Assembly (NCBI GenBank): GCA_913045445.1
Contig: CAJWQP010000007.1
Coordinates: 1-57,646 of the forward strand
Length of the DNA stretch: 57,646 bases
Direction: 5' to 3'
Source: an uncultured Nitrospina sp.
GTDB taxonomy: Bacteria; Nitrospinota; Nitrospinia; Nitrospinales; VA-1
Every line of letters starts with the position of its first letter. The first letter of the stretch is position 1. The position numbers and the translations under genes were made by a program. Below the pieces are notes generated by a model. It was not told where the DNA came from and searched no databases. It was given only the letters and a program-made list of their open reading frames with translations. This document shows, piece after piece, positions 8,333 through 16,428 of this stretch.

Positions 8333-9295
8333 TCAATAAAGAATGTTTTTCTCATTGCTAATTTTTTCCGCGAGTTCTTCGACAAACAATTCCAGGTACT
8401 GTGGGGAAGCGGCTGAAAGATGTGGTTGAATGAGAACATTTTCCATCTCCCACAAGCGCGACTCTTCCGGGAGCGGTTCGACTGCAAAAACATCGAGGTA
8501 GGCCCCTGCCAGTTTTCTGTTTTCCAGCGATGTCACCAAGTCCTGTTCATTATACACATTGCCCCGCCCCACATTATACAGATAACAGCTGGCAGGAAGT
8601 TTTTCCAAAAGCTCCTGTGTTATCAGGCCTTTAGTTTCAGCTCCGCCGGGAAGCGCGAGTATAAGATGATCGGTCACTGCAAAAACTTCGGAAATTTTAT
8701 CCGCCGTCACAATACGATCACCCTCTGCAAAGTAATCAGGTACTTCAGAAGAAGTCCTTTTGATTCCAGTGATCGTACAGCCAAACGGTTTGAGAAATTT
8801 ACCTATACTTTGCCCTATCTTGCCGAAGCCGAGAACCGTTACCCGGCTCCCCTTGAGAGATCCGAGTTTATCGGCCACCATCATCCGCGCCCATTTCTTC
8901 CGCGACTGCATTTTCTTGGAAAAGTTAAATGCCTTCAAAAAATAAAAAATTGCGCCGACAACACTTTCCGCTATCATCGGCCCGTGAAAAGACCCGTGTG
9001 AAACCACAACCTTGCTCGCTGAACTCGCTGGTAGATTGATCCAGTCGTTTCCCGCCGCCGGGGTGGCGATATATTCAAGATTGGGCGTTTGCTCCAGCCA
9101 TTCCTCTTTGAAGAACCACACGATAGCCATTTGTGCATCCGACAGGCGATCCAAAAACTCTTTCGAGTTTGAACAAATAGTCACGCGCGATCCGGGAACC
9201 CTTTCCTCAAGAATCTGCTTGTGAATCGGCAGAAAATTCCATACCTGAACATGCGGATGGGTCATATAGACCAGTATGTTTTTAGTCACATTCAT
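8333..9295 (-). CDS. D-isomer-specific 2-hydroxyacid dehydrogenase
   Basis: An NAD(P)-dependent dehydrogenase of about 320 residues. The Rossmann motif is VLGFGKIGQSIGKFL. The conserved VGRGNVYNE loop, the LAGAYLDVFAVEPLP segment and the catalytic-His region IQPHLSAASPQY are present; the family's catalytic Arg would be in the NLEYIATPAAGND to LALPGGAETKG area, where the usual PLT.ET pattern is altered to PGGAET. The frame can extend to a TTG at 9310, but the ATG at 9295 (MNVTKNILVYM) is the likelier start. The substrate cannot be told from sequence; glyoxylate/hydroxypyruvate-type enzymes are the nearest general match. Confidence 0.88.
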   Translation of the reverse strand: MNVTKNILVYMTHPHVQVWNFLPIHKQILEERVPGSRVTICSNSKEFLDRLSDAQMAIVWFFKEEWLEQTPNLEYIATPAAGNDWINLPASSASKVVVSHGSFHGPMIAESVVGAIFYFLKAFNFSKKMQSRKKWARMMVADKLGSLKGSRVTVLGFGKIGQSIGKFLKPFGCTITGIKRTSSEVPDYFAEGDRIVTADKISEVFAVTDHLILALPGGAETKGLITQELLEKLPASCYLYNVGRGNVYNEQDLVTSLENRKLAGAYLDVFAVEPLPEESRLWEMENVLIQPHLSAASPQYLELFVEELAEKISNEKNILY

Positions 9296-9310
9296 CAAAA
9301 GTTTTCCCAA

Positions 9311-9660
9311 ACAACATTAGAAAAATCACCCACACCACAAATAATCAGCAAAAATTCAAAAGCTTCAAACTGTATACATTCGTATACACCCTTTATCGAA
9401 ACCTGCAACCTTTTTAAAAGCTGTGATTTCATCAATTTTTTTAAAATATTGAAAAAAAATAGACTTACAAAACAAGCATCTAATTGGTATGCATCTTGCT
9501 TTTTAGTTCAGTAAGAATTAGTTATAAATCACATCCTCCCATGACAGGTGAAGGGTCAAAAATCGAATTTTATAGGCAAGTCCTCACAGTTTTGCTAAAA
9601 TTAGCGGACTACTTTGACTCTACTAAATAAAAATTATCAGTCATAAGGATTTACACAATA
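9311..9660. other. 350-bp AT-rich intergenic region between divergent genes
   Basis: This stretch separates the divergent 2-hydroxyacid dehydrogenase and ispH genes and should hold both promoters. It has no convincing small gene. The visible items are a TGTATAC/GTATACA inverted repeat at 9371-9388, a short GCTAA-AA-TTAGC repeat near 9594-9605, and an AAGGA ribosome-binding site at about 9646 that serves ispH. I see no confident -35/-10 pair. Confidence 0.6.
9371..9388. promoter_or_regulatory. candidate operator, inverted repeat TGTATAC-4-GTATACA
   Basis: A perfect 7-bp inverted repeat with a 4-bp spacer, 76 bp upstream of the dehydrogenase start and ~270 bp upstream of ispH. The size and the TGTATAC half-site suit a dimeric helix-turn-helix repressor such as a GntR-family member, but no regulator gene is next to it. 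Function inferred from symmetry and position only. Confidence 0.35.
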
Positions 9661-10539
9661 ATGAAAGTATCACTTGCCAACGCTCTGGGCACCTGTTTTG
9701 GTGTTCAGGATGCAATCAACCTGGCGATGACTCCTGATTTCGGAGCCGACCTCACTATTGTCGGGCAATTGGTCCACAATCCACAAGTTAATGAGTCGCT
9801 GAAAAAAAATGGTGTCTCTCTGGTCAACGATATTGACGCAATGGACCAGATTAAAACAAAAAAAGTCATGATAACGGCTCACGGTGCGGCAGAAACAACC
9901 AAGAAAAAACTCTCAGACGCGGGACACACCGTTTTTGATGCCAGTTGTCCGCTGGTGATGCGAGTGCATAAAACCATTAAGTCGATGGTGCAAAAAGATT
10001 ATTTTCCAGTCGTCATTGGTCAACAGGACCACGTGGAAGTAAGGGGTATTGTAGGCGACCTTGAAGATTTTCTTGTTATCAATGATGTGAGCGACCTGGA
10101 AAAAATTGAACAGGCGGGAAAACGAAGACTGGGAATTGTCAGCCAGACCACTTTGCAAGTGGAAAAAGCGGAGCATCTGGTGAGCAAAATCAGGAACCTT
10201 GAATGTGTAGACGAGGTATATTTTGTCAACACCATCTGTCAGCCAACACGAGACAGGCAGATAGCCGTGAGAGATTTGGCCGATCAAGTGGATATCATGA
10301 TTGTCATCGGCGGGTACAACTCCTCAAACACTAAGAAGCTCGTTCAGGTATGTGAAGAAAAAAATATCCAGGCGCATCATATTGAGTCCTTTTCACAATT
10401 GGACGGAGTCTGGTTCCACAACAAAAATCATGTAGGCATAACTGCGGGTACGAGCACACCCGAGTATGTGATCAACGAAGTGCATGAGGCAATTCTTAAA
10501 ATAGCTAGGGAAATTGAGGCGAAACCGGTCACTCATTGA
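9661..10539 (+). CDS. ispH: 4-hydroxy-3-methylbut-2-enyl diphosphate reductase
   Basis: The last enzyme of the MEP isoprenoid pathway, making IPP and DMAPP with a [4Fe-4S] cluster. The 292-residue length is normal. Cluster cysteines are Cys12 (GTCFGV), Cys96 (ASCPLV) and Cys193 (TICQPT). Substrate-binding residues are His40 (LVHNPQV), His74 (TAHGAA), His124 and the catalytic Glu126 (DHVEVRG), and the C-terminal GITAGTSTPEYV loop. The first motif is GTCFGV instead of the usual GFCFGV. The ATG follows AAGGA by a normal distance. A strong terminator follows at 10629, so it is likely transcribed alone despite the isoprenoid-using squalene synthase gene next to it. Confidence 0.96.
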   Translation: MKVSLANALGTCFGVQDAINLAMTPDFGADLTIVGQLVHNPQVNESLKKNGVSLVNDIDAMDQIKTKKVMITAHGAAETTKKKLSDAGHTVFDASCPLVMRVHKTIKSMVQKDYFPVVIGQQDHVEVRGIVGDLEDFLVINDVSDLEKIEQAGKRRLGIVSQTTLQVEKAEHLVSKIRNLECVDEVYFVNTICQPTRDRQIAVRDLADQVDIMIVIGGYNSSNTKKLVQVCEEKNIQAHHIESFSQLDGVWFHNKNHVGITAGTSTPEYVINEVHEAILKIAREIEAKPVTH

Positions 10540-10628
10540 CCCGCCCTCGTTGTGAAGCTTTTCCGGTCACTTTCTAAACCTGATATTTTCGCCGGATTCC
10601 TTTCAAATTTTTCCAAAACGGAATTTTC

Positions 10629-10688
10629 AGGACATCTCTGATGGCTCTAGATATTGTTTTTCAGAGATGTCCTTAATTTTATTTTTAT
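10629..10688 (+). terminator. Rho-independent-type terminator after ispH
   Basis: AGGACATCTCTGA (10629-10641) pairs perfectly over 13 bp with TCAGAGATGTCCT (10661-10673). A 19-base loop lies between, and a T-rich tail (TAATTTTATTTTTAT) follows. It lies ~90 bp after the ispH stop and ~40 bp before the squalene synthase start. The long loop is unusual; an alternative is a regulatory hairpin in the squalene synthase leader. Confidence 0.65.
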
Positions 10689-10729
10689 AGGACACTCCCG
10701 GACAAAATGGGGTTTTCCTGCTTTCTTCT

Positions 10730-11842
10730 ATGGACGATTGGAACTACTGCATCAAAACTTTACCCAGGGTCAGCAGAACCTTTGCGTTGAACATTTCTGT
10801 TCTTAAAGGAGACCTGCATAAAAGCATTCTGGTTGCCTACCTGTTTTGCCGTACCATTGATACAGTTGAAGACGCAGGAAAACTGGACGCGCCTAATAAA
10901 ATCAGGCTCCTTCTAGATTTTGCATCGCTATTGAAAGGCACCGAAAACAGAAGCCCCGCCCTGAATAAATGGATAGAAGATATATCCATCGTTGACGGCA
11001 GTCCTGCAGACCTCGACCTTTTGCAGAACACACAAAAAGTATTCAACGCATTCGATTCTCTTCAAGAAAACTACCAACAGCAGATTATTCCCTCTGTTTG
11101 CACGATGGCCCAGGGAATGGCATATTTTCAAAAGAAATTTGGTTCGGAACAAATGACCCTATTGGAAAACGCAGAGGAGCTGGAGGAGTACTGCTATTTT
11201 GTCGCCGGGGCTGTGGGGGAAATGTTATGCAATCTTTTCTTGCAGGAAATGCCAGACCTTTCCGCCGCCAACAAAGAAACCATGCGGCGAACAGCAATAT
11301 CCTTTGGTCTCGGTCTCCAGATCACGAACATTTCAAAAGATATTGTCGCCGATCGGGGCCGTGGCTGGTCTTATGTGCCAAGAAGCATCATAGAAGCCAA
11401 CGGGCTAACCCCTGATGAGTTCCATGCCGGCGCTTCAACTGAAAAGGATTTAAAAGTATTGGAAAATCTTCTCAGTAAAACAGTCGGCCACCTCAATGAT
11501 GCATTGGACTTCACCCTGGCAATACCAGCCAGTCAAATGCGGATTAGATTATTTTGCATCTGGCCGTTGTGGATGGCGATGGAAACGGTAGCGGTGCTCC
11601 ATAATAATCACGATTTGTTGAAGTCTGACGCAAATGTTAAAATTACCCGACAAACCGTTAAACGTATCTTGCGCCGGACACCATTCATCTGCTGGTCAAA
11701 TAGTTTGCTTAAACGTTCATTTAAAAATATCCTGAGACGAGAAACATTTAACAGTCCAGGACGTTTCAATCTCAACGAATTAAAACAACGCCTTGGGAAG
11801 CTCGCCCTGGATGATATTCCCCAAAAACCTCAGACAACCTGA
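10730..11842 (+). CDS. squalene/phytoene synthase family protein, probably squalene synthase
   Basis: A 370-residue trans-isoprenyl head-to-head synthase. The first Mg-diphosphate site is DTVED at 44-48 and the second is DIVAD at 204-208 within NISKDIVADRGRGWSYVP. The YCYFVAGAVGEML segment at 154-166 is typical of squalene synthases rather than phytoene synthases. No C-terminal membrane helix is obvious. The expected reaction is FPP + FPP to squalene with NADPH, or to presqualene diphosphate if the organism uses the HpnCDE route; I see no partner genes here. The next gene starts 9 bp downstream, so this gene likely leads an operon with the small proteins that follow. Confidence 0.88.
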   Translation: MDDWNYCIKTLPRVSRTFALNISVLKGDLHKSILVAYLFCRTIDTVEDAGKLDAPNKIRLLLDFASLLKGTENRSPALNKWIEDISIVDGSPADLDLLQNTQKVFNAFDSLQENYQQQIIPSVCTMAQGMAYFQKKFGSEQMTLLENAEELEEYCYFVAGAVGEMLCNLFLQEMPDLSAANKETMRRTAISFGLGLQITNISKDIVADRGRGWSYVPRSIIEANGLTPDEFHAGASTEKDLKVLENLLSKTVGHLNDALDFTLAIPASQMRIRLFCIWPLWMAMETVAVLHNNHDLLKSDANVKITRQTVKRILRRTPFICWSNSLLKRSFKNILRRETFNSPGRFNLNELKQRLGKLALDDIPQKPQTT

Positions 11843-11851
11843 CTTTAAATT

Positions 11852-12289
11852 ATGATACGAAAACCTGTTTTTATCGATAACGGAGACGGAACAATAACCG
11901 ATACGGCTAATGAACTCACCTGGGCCAAAGAAGATTCCTGGCAAGTAGAAACTAAGTGGTTCACCTGGGACGAAGCTGACAGGTACGCCAAGGACATGGC
12001 CCATAGCCAATTTGGCGGCTTCGTCGAATGGAGGCTTCCTACTGTAGCGGAAGCTAAAACGCTTTATGACCCAGACATGGAAAACCATGACAAATACGGA
12101 ACGAAACTTTTTTTCAATCCTATCTTCCCGGACGGTTGCCTCCCTACCATCTGGCTTCATGAGGCCTCTATGTCAGGCGATGATTACATTCTGGACCTGA
12201 GAAATGGCGAGATACGAACTCTATATAAAAGCAAAAGCGGACGTATGGCCGCCCGCCCGGTTCGCAAAGCTTATGAATCAATCGAGTAA
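11852..12289 (+). CDS. DUF1566 (Lcl C-terminal-like) domain protein
   Basis: A 145-residue protein that is essentially one DUF1566 domain. It has the family hallmarks: FIDNGDGTITDTANELTWAK at the start, W.EA..YA in the middle, GFVEWRLPTVAEAKTLYD, and a C-terminal GRMAARPVRK. These domains resemble the SUMF1/C-type-lectin group and are usually extracytoplasmic; here no signal peptide is visible, which is unusual. It begins 9 bp after squalene synthase and probably shares its transcript. Role unknown. Confidence 0.82.
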   Translation: MIRKPVFIDNGDGTITDTANELTWAKEDSWQVETKWFTWDEADRYAKDMAHSQFGGFVEWRLPTVAEAKTLYDPDMENHDKYGTKLFFNPIFPDGCLPTIWLHEASMSGDDYILDLRNGEIRTLYKSKSGRMAARPVRKAYESIE

Positions 12290-12365
12290 AAGATATATTA
12301 ATTTAAAAAACTTTCCTGCGGAACTTTCATCTAAAGGAGAATTAATAATATTCAGAGGATGCGCA

Positions 12366-12812
12366 GTGAATAAACAACAATTATCGCAAACAGCCGGATG
12401 CGTCTGGGGGATAGTCGGTATTTTCCTGGTTTATAGAGGCATGGGCCTTTATCAACTGGCGGCACAAGAGCAAAACTCAAGTCAGGAAGCCATCATCATT
12501 TCCGTTGTTCTTGGAATCGCGTTGGGCATCATTAAAGGGAAATTTGTCCTCAGCAAAACGGCCAGGTGGAACCGGGATCGAATCGACCAACTGGCCCCTC
12601 CCCTTAAAATTCATCAAGTTTTCGCAGGTCCGTTTTACGGGTTCATAGCAGGAATGATGATCCTTGGTTTTATTCTTAGAACCTACAATTCCTTTTTCGG
12701 CGGATATATTGTCGTAGCCACTATTTATTGCGGGATTGGAATGGCTTTACTGGCGGCCAGCACCATTTACTGGAAAAACAACCGTTCCGCACCCGCTGAA
12801 GAAATCTCTTAA
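12366..12812 (+). CDS. hypothetical membrane protein, four predicted spans
   Basis: About 148 residues with four hydrophobic segments: TAGCVWGIVGIFLVYRG, IIISVVLGIALGIIKG, FYGFIAGMMILGFILR, and YIVVATIYCGIGMALLAAST. The start is a GTG at 12366 preceded by AGAGGA at 12354-12359. The frame is open further upstream to 12204, but that part overlaps the DUF1566 gene and is unlike a leader. An ATG at 12273, inside the end of the previous gene, is the other option. No family recognised. Confidence 0.65.
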   Translation: MNKQQLSQTAGCVWGIVGIFLVYRGMGLYQLAAQEQNSSQEAIIISVVLGIALGIIKGKFVLSKTARWNRDRIDQLAPPLKIHQVFAGPFYGFIAGMMILGFILRTYNSFFGGYIVVATIYCGIGMALLAASTIYWKNNRSAPAEEIS

Positions 12813-12840
12813 CTGAACAAAACCATACCGGCTCGCTGAA

Positions 12841-13248
12841 ATGAAAAACTTTTTCCTCACTCTACATATGATATCAATGTGCCTCGTTGTAGGAACCCTT
12901 TTCCTGCAATCGTTGACCGTTGTCTTTCGCTTGCGACTCAAAAAACAGGAAGAAGTGGAGGGCGCAAAAAATATTCAAAAACGAATCCACAAGTTTATTT
13001 ATTACCCGATTCTGGGGGTCACCATTATTTCAGGAATGGTGCTGGCGATGAAAACCCATGTCTTCTCAGAGTCAAACTGGATATTCCCCAAATTAGGATT
13101 GTTACTTATCCTGATCATTCTGGGTGTTCTCAATGGCAAGCAAATTCAAACCGATGTGTTGCCCAAAAAATATGCGATGATGGTTCACATTGCTATTTTT
13201 CTAATCGCCGCCGGAATGGTCTACCTTGCAACGATCAAACCATTTTAA
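12841..13248 (+). CDS. four-helix membrane protein resembling the CopD/HemJ/DUF2269 group
   Basis: A 135-residue integral membrane protein with four hydrophobic helices. The pattern is like CopD, HemJ and DUF2269 proteins: a His near the start of helix 1 (His9 in LTLHMISMCLVVGT), a His before helix 2 (His50 in RIHKFIYYPILG), a W-x-x-x-KL motif opening helix 3 (WIFPKLGLLLIL), and a His in helix 4 (His116 in MVHIAIFL). Such His pairs often bind heme b. Which member of the group it is cannot be decided by eye. It lies in a dense series of same-strand small genes. Confidence 0.65.
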   Translation: MKNFFLTLHMISMCLVVGTLFLQSLTVVFRLRLKKQEEVEGAKNIQKRIHKFIYYPILGVTIISGMVLAMKTHVFSESNWIFPKLGLLLILIILGVLNGKQIQTDVLPKKYAMMVHIAIFLIAAGMVYLATIKPF

Positions 13249-13259
13249 GGACCTCGACT

Positions 13260-13379
13260 ATGGACATGATACTAACGGGTATTGCCAGCATCCTTTTGCT
13301 CGTTGGATTCTTTGTCATATGCCAGACAAGTGATGATGAGGAAGAGGAGGAGGAAGAGGATGAAAGTGAGCACACTTAA
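13260..13379 (+). CDS. 39-residue single-span membrane microprotein with polyacidic tail
   Basis: ATG 13260 to TAA 13377-13379. The protein has one N-terminal hydrophobic helix (MILTGIASILLLVGFFVICQ) followed by a cytoplasmic tail made almost entirely of Asp and Glu. A good AAGGA ribosome-binding site overlaps the stop of the previous gene (TAAGGACCTCGACTATG), and the next gene starts 3 bp after its stop. The tight packing and clear start signal argue that it is translated. Function unknown; it may attach to a neighbouring membrane protein. Confidence 0.6.
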   Translation: MDMILTGIASILLLVGFFVICQTSDDEEEEEEEDESEHT

Positions 13380-13382
13380 CTC

Positions 13383-13982
13383 ATGCCCGACAGAAGAAAG
13401 CTGTTTAGCAAACTAACAAAAAATGCCGCCAGTTGTAGCCTTTGCCCTGCCATGGCCGACCTTTCCGCCATACTGAGCAAGCAAAACGGTTCAATTCATA
13501 CCGACCTCATATTCATCGCGGAAGCACCCGGCCGATTTGGCGCGGGCCGTACCGGCATCCCCTTTCACGGTGACCGCTCAGGAGATAATTTTGAACTGCT
13601 CCTTGACCATGCAGGACTTTCCAGAAAAGATATATTCATTACCAACGCCGTGTTGTGTAATCCACTGAAAGATGGAAACAATCGCCGCCCAACCAGTAAA
13701 GAAATCGCCAACTGTTCTCCCTTTTTACAGAATTTACTCGACCTCGTAGCTCCCAGGGTGGTTTCAACGGTTGGTGGGGTCGGACTGGATGCTGTCAACC
13801 GCCTGTTGGGAACGCGCTATAAACTGGCAGATGTGATCGCTAAACCATTACCTGTTGGCGAGTTTATCCTTTTCCCGCTGTATCATCCCAGCCCACGTGT
13901 CATTCATACACGGCGGTCGCTTCTCCAGCAGAAAAAAGATTTCAAAAAGCTTATGAGAACTCTCTCCTCGGCTAAATCTTGA
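13383..13982 (+). CDS. uracil-DNA glycosylase superfamily protein (family 4/5-like)
   Basis: A 199-residue DNA repair glycosylase. Motif A reads EAPGRFGAGRTGIPFHGDRSG, closest to the family 5 (UDGb) pattern in its RTG..F.GD.SG part, followed by TNAVLCNP. The C-terminal DNA-intercalation motif is YHPSPRVI. Cysteines in SCSLCPAM (a CX2C pair), LCNP and NCSPF fit the [4Fe-4S] cluster of families 4 and 5. It starts 3 bp after the microprotein gene. It removes uracil or other deaminated bases; the exact family and range of lesions need a phylogeny. Confidence 0.85.
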   Translation: MPDRRKLFSKLTKNAASCSLCPAMADLSAILSKQNGSIHTDLIFIAEAPGRFGAGRTGIPFHGDRSGDNFELLLDHAGLSRKDIFITNAVLCNPLKDGNNRRPTSKEIANCSPFLQNLLDLVAPRVVSTVGGVGLDAVNRLLGTRYKLADVIAKPLPVGEFILFPLYHPSPRVIHTRRSLLQQKKDFKKLMRTLSSAKS

Positions 13983-14007
13983 CAGACCCGCTCCTGGATT
14001 TTATTTA
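13979..14007 (+). promoter_or_regulatory. possible sigma70-type promoter
   Basis: A perfect TTGACA (13979-13984) and TATTTA (14002-14007) are separated by 17 bp, 36 bp before the next start codon. The -35 box overlaps the end of the glycosylase gene. The -10 match is weak, so this is tentative. Confidence 0.35.
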
Positions 14008-14043
14008 TGTAACAGGAGATATTAATATTTTTGGAGTATCGCC

Positions 14044-14367
14044 ATGCAAAGGAAAGACTTCATATCATTAAATCAGATATTCTCAGAGGGACACAAAGTC
14101 CTGGTTCGAGGCATCCTGTTGTTCGGAGCATTTTCACTTATGCTGGCAGGGTTGGTTTCCATATTTCCCGCTTTTATAGGCGTTTTGGTCGCAATCTTCT
14201 TATTACTGACTGGCCTGATTACTTTGATTGCAGGTTTTCATTTTTGGCAATTGGAAAAAGAGAAAAATCGCGATGAAAAACCCTTTGATCCTAAGTTTGA
14301 ATCAGACACCATCCGTCATCGCAATCCTCATTACCATTTCCAAACTATTCGCATCATGAGGTGGTGA
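14044..14367 (+). CDS. small membrane protein, two spans
   Basis: A 107-residue protein with two closely spaced hydrophobic helices (VRGILLFGAFSLMLAGLVSIFPAF and IGVLVAIFLLLTGLITLIAGF) and a polar, His-rich C-terminal tail (RHRNPHYHF). The ATG is preceded by TTGGAG at a usable distance. No known family recognised. It abuts the aldo/keto reductase gene with one base between. Confidence 0.65.
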   Translation: MQRKDFISLNQIFSEGHKVLVRGILLFGAFSLMLAGLVSIFPAFIGVLVAIFLLLTGLITLIAGFHFWQLEKEKNRDEKPFDPKFESDTIRHRNPHYHFQTIRIMRW

Positions 14368-14368
14368 T

Positions 14369-15304
14369 TTGCGTTACGCGAAATGTAAAGGCATCGAAAA
14401 AGACTGGAGTGTCATAACCCTCGGTTGCTGGCAGATAGCGCCCAGTGAAGGCTGGGGAGATATTTGTTCACCTCAGTCCGCCGATGCTGTTGTTAAATCT
14501 GCTCTCGATTGCGGCATCACCGCATTCGACACCGCAGAAGGTTACGGCGATGGAGAATCGGAACGCAGACTGGGGAAAGCTTTGGGAAACAAAAAACACG
14601 ATGTGATTGTTATCTCAAAAATCTGGCCGGATGCAACCATGACACAAACGGCTTATCATGAAAGATTGGATAACACTCTGCGAGCATTGGACCGTGATTA
14701 TGTCGATGTCTATCTGGTTCACTTCCCCAGCGCATATTTTGACAGTCTTGAAAAGAGTGAACAGCTTTGCCAATTGATGCAAGACCTCAAACAAAGTGGC
14801 AAGGCGGTCACTGTTGGACTATCTAATTTCAAGTCGCATGACCTGACGCTGTTGGGCCAGGGAACCAAACATTTCTGCATCAATCAGGTGCCCTATAATA
14901 TCCTACGAAGGGACTATGAAGGAAAGACTCGCAACTTATGTAATAAAACGGGGATCGGTTACATGGCCTATTCGCCAACCGCTCAAGGCTTGCTGGCAGG
15001 TCGTCTTTCCAGTGAAGCGCGTAGTTTTCCAACCCGAAAATGGAACAACCTTTATCAGGAACCGCTATTCACAAAATCTAAACCTGTACGCGATGCGATA
15101 AATAATATCGCGAAAGAAACTCAGACAAAACCCATCGCGGTTGCTCTCGCCTGGGTGCTGGAACAGGAAAATATACTCACTGCAATCGTGGGTTCACGCA
15201 AAGCCGTCCAGGTTCCGGAGTTTGCCGCCGCAAGTAGCCTCCAACTCAGTGCCAATCATTTGCGACAACTGAATACAGCGAGCGACTCTTTTCATAATGA
15301 GTGA
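14369..15304 (+). CDS. aldo/keto reductase
   Basis: A 311-residue NADPH-dependent TIM-barrel oxidoreductase. The catalytic tetrad is seen as Asp and Tyr in FDTAEGYGDGESE, Lys in VISKIW, and His in YLVHFPS. The cofactor loop near the C-terminus contains AIVGSRKAVQV. The start is a TTG at 14369 with GAGGTGG immediately upstream, so a weak start codon coupled to the stop of the preceding gene is likely. Its stop overlaps the next start. The substrate is unknown. Confidence 0.88.
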   Translation: MRYAKCKGIEKDWSVITLGCWQIAPSEGWGDICSPQSADAVVKSALDCGITAFDTAEGYGDGESERRLGKALGNKKHDVIVISKIWPDATMTQTAYHERLDNTLRALDRDYVDVYLVHFPSAYFDSLEKSEQLCQLMQDLKQSGKAVTVGLSNFKSHDLTLLGQGTKHFCINQVPYNILRRDYEGKTRNLCNKTGIGYMAYSPTAQGLLAGRLSSEARSFPTRKWNNLYQEPLFTKSKPVRDAINNIAKETQTKPIAVALAWVLEQENILTAIVGSRKAVQVPEFAAASSLQLSANHLRQLNTASDSFHNE

Positions 15305-15656
15305 TCAATCCATGGACGAAAACTGGAAAAAACCTTACGAAGAAGATGGCGTCACCCTGGGACCCGAAGACGCCTTGCGCAGAGAAATAGAAAAATCAAA
15401 AGTCCTCAAGGTAGAAAAACTTCAACTCAAAGATTCTCTGGAAAAACTCCAGGCGGAAAATAAAGTCCTTGCCAGAACCAATCAATCTCTGGAGAAAAAA
15501 CTCAATTCTCTGACCGATCCGTCTGAGGCCGACCCGCCTCAAGACAACTTCGCTTCACAGGCCGACAAAACCCTTCCCGGGAAATGGGCGTTATTTCTTC
15601 TCATCTTTAACATAACCGCTGTTGGAATCCTCCTAGTTTATCTTCTCAAACAATAG
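15297..15656 (+). CDS. coiled-coil protein with C-terminal membrane anchor
   Basis: A 119-residue protein. Residues ~25-75 form a heptad-like coiled coil rich in Lys, Glu and Leu, then a Pro/Asp linker, then a C-terminal hydrophobic span (WALFLLIFNITAVGILLVYLL) with no signal sequence, as in tail-anchored proteins. It overlaps the end of the aldo/keto reductase gene by 8 bp (ATGAGTGA), so translation is probably coupled. No family recognised. Confidence 0.65.
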   Translation: MSDQSMDENWKKPYEEDGVTLGPEDALRREIEKSKVLKVEKLQLKDSLEKLQAENKVLARTNQSLEKKLNSLTDPSEADPPQDNFASQADKTLPGKWALFLLIFNITAVGILLVYLLKQ

Positions 15657-15837
15657 AAAATAAGGCTGATTACGCCCTGTTTTTCATAGTTTTCGAGAAA
15701 ATATAAAGTGGCATTCCGGGCTATTTACAGATAAAATAGGACTTTACTGAGAAATGTTGAATCCCCCAGCCTCCTTTTACCATCAAAGCAAGAGTAGATT
15801 TAAAGTTTTTCGGGAATACTATTGACTCACCCACCAC

Positions 15838-15866
15838 TTGAGAAGGCCTTATTTCACTTATATTTT
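15838..15866 (+). promoter_or_regulatory. candidate sigma70-type promoter
   Basis: TTGAGA (15838-15843), 17 bp, TATTTT (15861-15866), lying 48 bp before the next start codon in a 257-bp gap. The match is five of six and four of six to consensus. It fits the start of an independent single-gene unit that ends at the terminator at 16429. Confidence 0.45.
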
Positions 15867-15913
15867 AGCGAAGTTTATTATTATTTCTTAAAAAGAGGAG
15901 CTGGAAAAAGAAT

Positions 15914-16384
15914 ATGTGGATCTTTGAATTTCTTCACGTCTTAATCGGAATTTTATGGATCGGGCTACTCTACTTTTTCAATTTGGTGCAGGTGCAATCC
16001 ATGCCTAAAATGACCGAAGAAGGAGCGGCCAAACCATACACTCAAATCATTCTACCGCGAGCGCTGTTTTTCTTCAGACATGCCGCTCTTTGGACCGTTA
16101 TCAGCGGAATAGCATACTATGTTGCGGGTCGCGGCACGATTGAAGGAATCCCCAGTCCGGAAATAATGATTGGTATGCTTTTGGGAATTATTATGGCGGG
16201 TAACGTTTGGTTTATTATCTGGCCTAATCAGAAAAAAATTATTGCTGGCGAACTTGAAGGTGATGCATTGGCAAAAGCAAAAAGAAATGCTTTTCTTGCC
16301 AGTCGAACTAATGCCTGGTTGTCTTTGCCCATGTTGGCAGGAATGATCGCCGCCAACCATGGCGGTTTTATGGCGGGATTCTAA
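15914..16384 (+). CDS. four-span membrane protein resembling the membrane domain of urate hydroxylase PuuD
   Basis: A 156-residue integral membrane protein. It resembles the N-terminal membrane domain of PuuD-type proteins, with conserved positions LHVLIGILWIGLLYFFN, FRHAALWTVISG and IIMAGNVWFIIWPNQKKII. Candidate heme ligands are His8, His56 and His149. PuuD itself continues into a cytochrome c domain, which is absent here, so urate oxidation should not be assumed. It is flanked by its own promoter candidate and a strong terminator, so it is likely a single-gene unit. An AGAGGAG at ~15893 and a closer GGA precede the ATG. Confidence 0.75.
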   Translation: MWIFEFLHVLIGILWIGLLYFFNLVQVQSMPKMTEEGAAKPYTQIILPRALFFFRHAALWTVISGIAYYVAGRGTIEGIPSPEIMIGMLLGIIMAGNVWFIIWPNQKKIIAGELEGDALAKAKRNAFLASRTNAWLSLPMLAGMIAANHGGFMAGF

Positions 16385-16428
16385 CTCCCTTTAATGTTGT
16401 TCCTTGTAACACCCCTTGACGCTACATG

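Noticed and set aside
15914-16384. Assignment as urate hydroxylase
   Set aside because: Only the membrane domain is present; the cytochrome c portion of PuuD is absent, and no purine catabolism gene is near.
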